From NCBI GenBank assembly GCA_036785705.1, contig JAWUZG010000333.1, forward strand, positions 310,001 through 374,000: 64,000 nucleotides of DNA, read 5' to 3'. The notes beneath the pieces are model-generated. The model made no database searches, was not told the DNA's origin, and saw nothing but the letters and a program-made list of their open reading frames with translations. Both the position numbers and the translations under genes were made by a program. This DNA comes from Acanthornis magna (Eukaryota > Chordata > Aves > Passeriformes > Acanthizidae). Below, in pieces: positions 61,259 through 64,000 of the stretch. Each line of letters opens with the position of its first letter. The first letter of the stretch is position 1.

Positions 61259-61285
<27 letters not shown>
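61259..61285 (+). repeat. poly-T tract (T27)
   Basis: Uninterrupted run of about 27 thymines. On minus it is a poly-A run that could be the tail of a retrocopied RNA, but no AATAAA precedes it on that strand and no parent gene is recognisable upstream. An ordinary homopolymer is equally likely. Confidence 0.95.
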
Positions 61286-61289
61286 GGAA

Positions 61290-64000
61290 ACACAGGCTTC
61301 AGGTTTTTGTTGATAAACTTGAATGTTTTCATTTTATATTTCCTTATGCTCATCTTCTGAAAGCATCTTAAAAGATCACCTGATCCATAGAGTAAACTAT
61401 AATTTCATTAAAATGGGTAGACTTCAGGTGACAATATGATCCATCGAGATAATATCATCCAAAGGACACAGCACAGCACGCCTTAGAAGCCTAGGGGCTC
61501 AGACTTTGTTATCCATGCAGTGTTGTGTTTATATGAGCTCCTAAATGCAAGGAAAACTTTTCAACCATAAACCAAACATAGCTTTTCATATTTTATTTGG
61601 CAACTTCATTGGCGAGTTGCTGTATGGAGCCAGTAAAACTCAACGTGGAGGAACAACTTTTGCCATCTCAGCTTGAGAATGAGGATCCCAGTAACCAGGC
61701 ATATGCCCTTCCTGTGTGCATGGTATTGTGTTTTTAATTGCATTTAGTGCAAAGGTTAATAAGAGCTTGCTAATAGATTTAGGAAAAATAATTGTTGAAA
61801 ACAAAACCCAGTCCCGAGTCAAAAGTTCATTGGTTTTGAGAGGATTGTAAAAATATTTCAGGGGAGGCCTTAAATTCTTCAGTGGATTGCTATTTATCTA
61901 TGGTCATGCACATGCTAAATAATGATATTAAATAAATTACTCTCCTGTTGTGTTTTATAAGAGAGCAAAGCCTTCCAGCTATATAAACAACACTTTATTT
62001 TTCCAGCATTATGGAATAAAATGGAGAGATGGCCTTGTGGGTTGACTATTTGAGGTTCATGACTGAACAGCAATTTCCAAAGCTAAGCCTAACTGTGATG
62101 ATAAGTTATGCCTTTTGTAATGCTCCCTCATGCAAATTAAGGCATCTTTTGAGCAACCTGTGCACATTACATTTCATATTTGGTAAATCTTATGCATTTC
62201 CCATCATGTTGGAAGGAACTGCCAGTGTTTTAAAAAAGCAATTTATTTTGTTGTCTTTGAAGTAGCTGATGCATTAGTAACCCTGCCACCTTTGAAATTA
62301 AACAGGATTTTGTCTGCAGTTGGAACACTCTGAAGTGTTCTTCTATTTTTAAATCTCATATGCGTATTTGAAATGCCTTCAGCTCTCCTGCCGATGGGTT
62401 TTTTTTAATGATTGCTGTTGTCTCTAAATGGGTCTTGGCATTTTTATTCAGTTTGTGATGAAGCAATTATTTTTGCTAATTGAATGTACAGGGAATGACT
62501 TGAGACAGGGAGCAAACAACATCACATAGTCATGGGTGCTTTAGAACTAAGGTCATCCAAAATACAGCATAGCAGCCTTTGTATTTCATCTTCTAACTCT
62601 CCCAATAGATGAGTAAATTTAATGTCTCTGACTCCAAGGCTTTATTACTTCCTCAAGTAGAAGAGAAATATTCACTTTACATGTGTACAGCTTGCAAAAG
62701 AAGTGTCCTAAGTGATGTTTGCCAAAGGACATTGGTGTTGGTACACTGCGTGTTATCATTAACTGCTCAAGTACTACACTGGTGAGTATAAATAACAGGA
62801 AGATAGATGTGCTGTCAGATTCTTCTGACTACCTGAGATATTTCGGCACAGAATCAGAGCAGTGGAAGGAGAGACAGCTTTGAGCCAGACCTGCAGGTCT
62901 CAGATGCTTGCAACAACAGTAGATATTTGTGCATGCTGGGAAGATAGAAATGTTCCAGTAATTTCTCTCCCAGTCCCTTGCTGACTATAGCTTAGAGCAG
63001 TGTAAAAAGTACCTTACTGTCACTTCTTCAGTGTTGATCATCACCAAACATGACAATAAATAAGTTTCAGGCTAAATCAGCCATCTAATTCCTTCAAACA
63101 GTCTTCAAAACATACTGCTTTCTACTGAACTGTATTGATAGGAAAAACTAAAGAAAGAAGGAAGCTTACTAAATGCACAGCAATTGAGCAGTGGGATAAG
63201 AATGCTTTGGGAGAGGATGAAGTTAACAAGAGAAAACTGAGCTACATTTTAGAGAGCTATTGCTCACTGAGAGCCCTGTTCAATGCACATCTGTTGCCAA
63301 GAAAGGAAATCAAACTAGGCTTACTGAGAGTGGCAAAATAAGTAATATTTGAAAATACCATATGGATAACATTAGTCACTTGGTCCTGGACAAGGTGAAC
63401 TATGAGGTTAATCTAGTATGGCAAATCCCATTGATAATGTTGGCATGTGCTCCACAAAATTGGCTGCCCAGGGAACAAGGGAAACATTGTTTTTTTACTG
63501 TGTGACACAGGAGACCTAAAGCAGTCAAAAATCCAGTTACTGGAAGATAGTACACACCAGACAGGAGGTATTTGCTAAAATTACACATGCTGGACATTGC
63601 TGCCCTAATTTCCCTGTATAATTGCTGAATTTGTATTGTAGCGTATGCATCACTAAATTTCCTAAAACTGCGAAGCAATTTGATCAGCTCTGTTGAGGAG
63701 TTTTTATGTGTCAAACCTTGTAAAGTACTGATTGTGAAAGAACCATGAAAGAGAAAGCCACAGAATCCCTTTAAAATATGTCAAACAAATCAAGCAAGGA
63801 CAAAAATCAGGTGACAGAAATTGCATTTCTTTTTGTGAACAGGAAAAAAGGAATTTTGCTGTAAGCTAGGCCATGCTCTTCCATCACTTAGCACCATTAA
63901 TGCTGCACTAACATAGCCTAATCCTTTTTGTCAATGTATTTCTGTTAATTTGACAGCCTTTGGTAACATTCACATCTCTCTTGGGATGTTAATATATCCT
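61290..64000. other. unique AT-rich non-coding DNA, possibly with a conserved element
   Basis: No gene or repeat recognised. The portion 62.0-62.53 kb is notable for homeodomain and octamer-like words (ATGCAAAT at 62130-62137, GCTAATTGAATG near 62.48 kb) and is discussed as a possible conserved element. Frames near 63.1-63.7 kb are short and featureless. Confidence 0.4.

Noticed and set aside
60843..61313. 156-codon plus-strand open frame
   Set aside because: Its end is translated poly-T (poly-Phe), it overlaps an opposing 106-codon frame, and no domain is visible.
1..64000. CRISPR arrays, tRNA, rRNA, prokaryotic operons, intact retrovirus
   Set aside because: No regularly spaced repeats, no tRNA A/B boxes noticed, no rRNA sequence, and no retroviral coding region beside the LTRs. 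The window is avian-type nuclear DNA.

Overview
This window looks like vertebrate nuclear DNA from a bird, most likely a songbird or close relative. It is AT-rich with almost no long open frames. Its recognisable repeats are typically avian: several CR1 LINE pieces, one of them matching the 3' half of the CR1 type abundant in passerines, and two different endogenous-retrovirus LTRs of kinds I know from songbird genomes. No bacterial-type genes, operons, ribosome binding sites, tRNA, rRNA or CRISPR arrays were seen. The species and chromosome cannot be told from the sequence alone.

Layout. At 0-9 kb: short old CR1 tails, a candidate recursive splice site near 1.24 kb, a G-run and a CpG-rich patch at 8.3-8.7 kb. 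At 9-22 kb: mostly unique AT-rich DNA with simple repeats and an old CR1 copy at 18.4-18.9 kb. At 22.1-23.4 kb: the largest repeat, a 5'-truncated minus-strand CR1 whose broken reverse transcriptase can still be read. At 24-43 kb: a long stretch with no gene I can recognise. At 43.1-43.6 kb and 51.1-51.6 kb: two isolated LTRs. At 54.25 kb: a small exon-like block on the plus strand with an AT-hook-like peptide. At 58.7-61.3 kb: a cluster of low-complexity tracts, including oppositely oriented (CAAA)n and (TTTG)n, and a minus-strand open frame behind a strong splice acceptor. At 61.3-64 kb: unique AT-rich DNA.

Interpretation. No complete gene is visible. The window is either intergenic or lies inside one or more very long introns. 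The plus-strand recursive splice site (about 1.24 kb) and the plus-strand candidate exon (about 54.25 kb) would fit a long intron of a plus-strand gene, but nothing in the window proves that they belong together or are used. I found no clear previously undescribed system. The recursive-splice signature, the AT-hook-like exon and the minus-strand frame at 59.1-59.6 kb are the items most worth testing.
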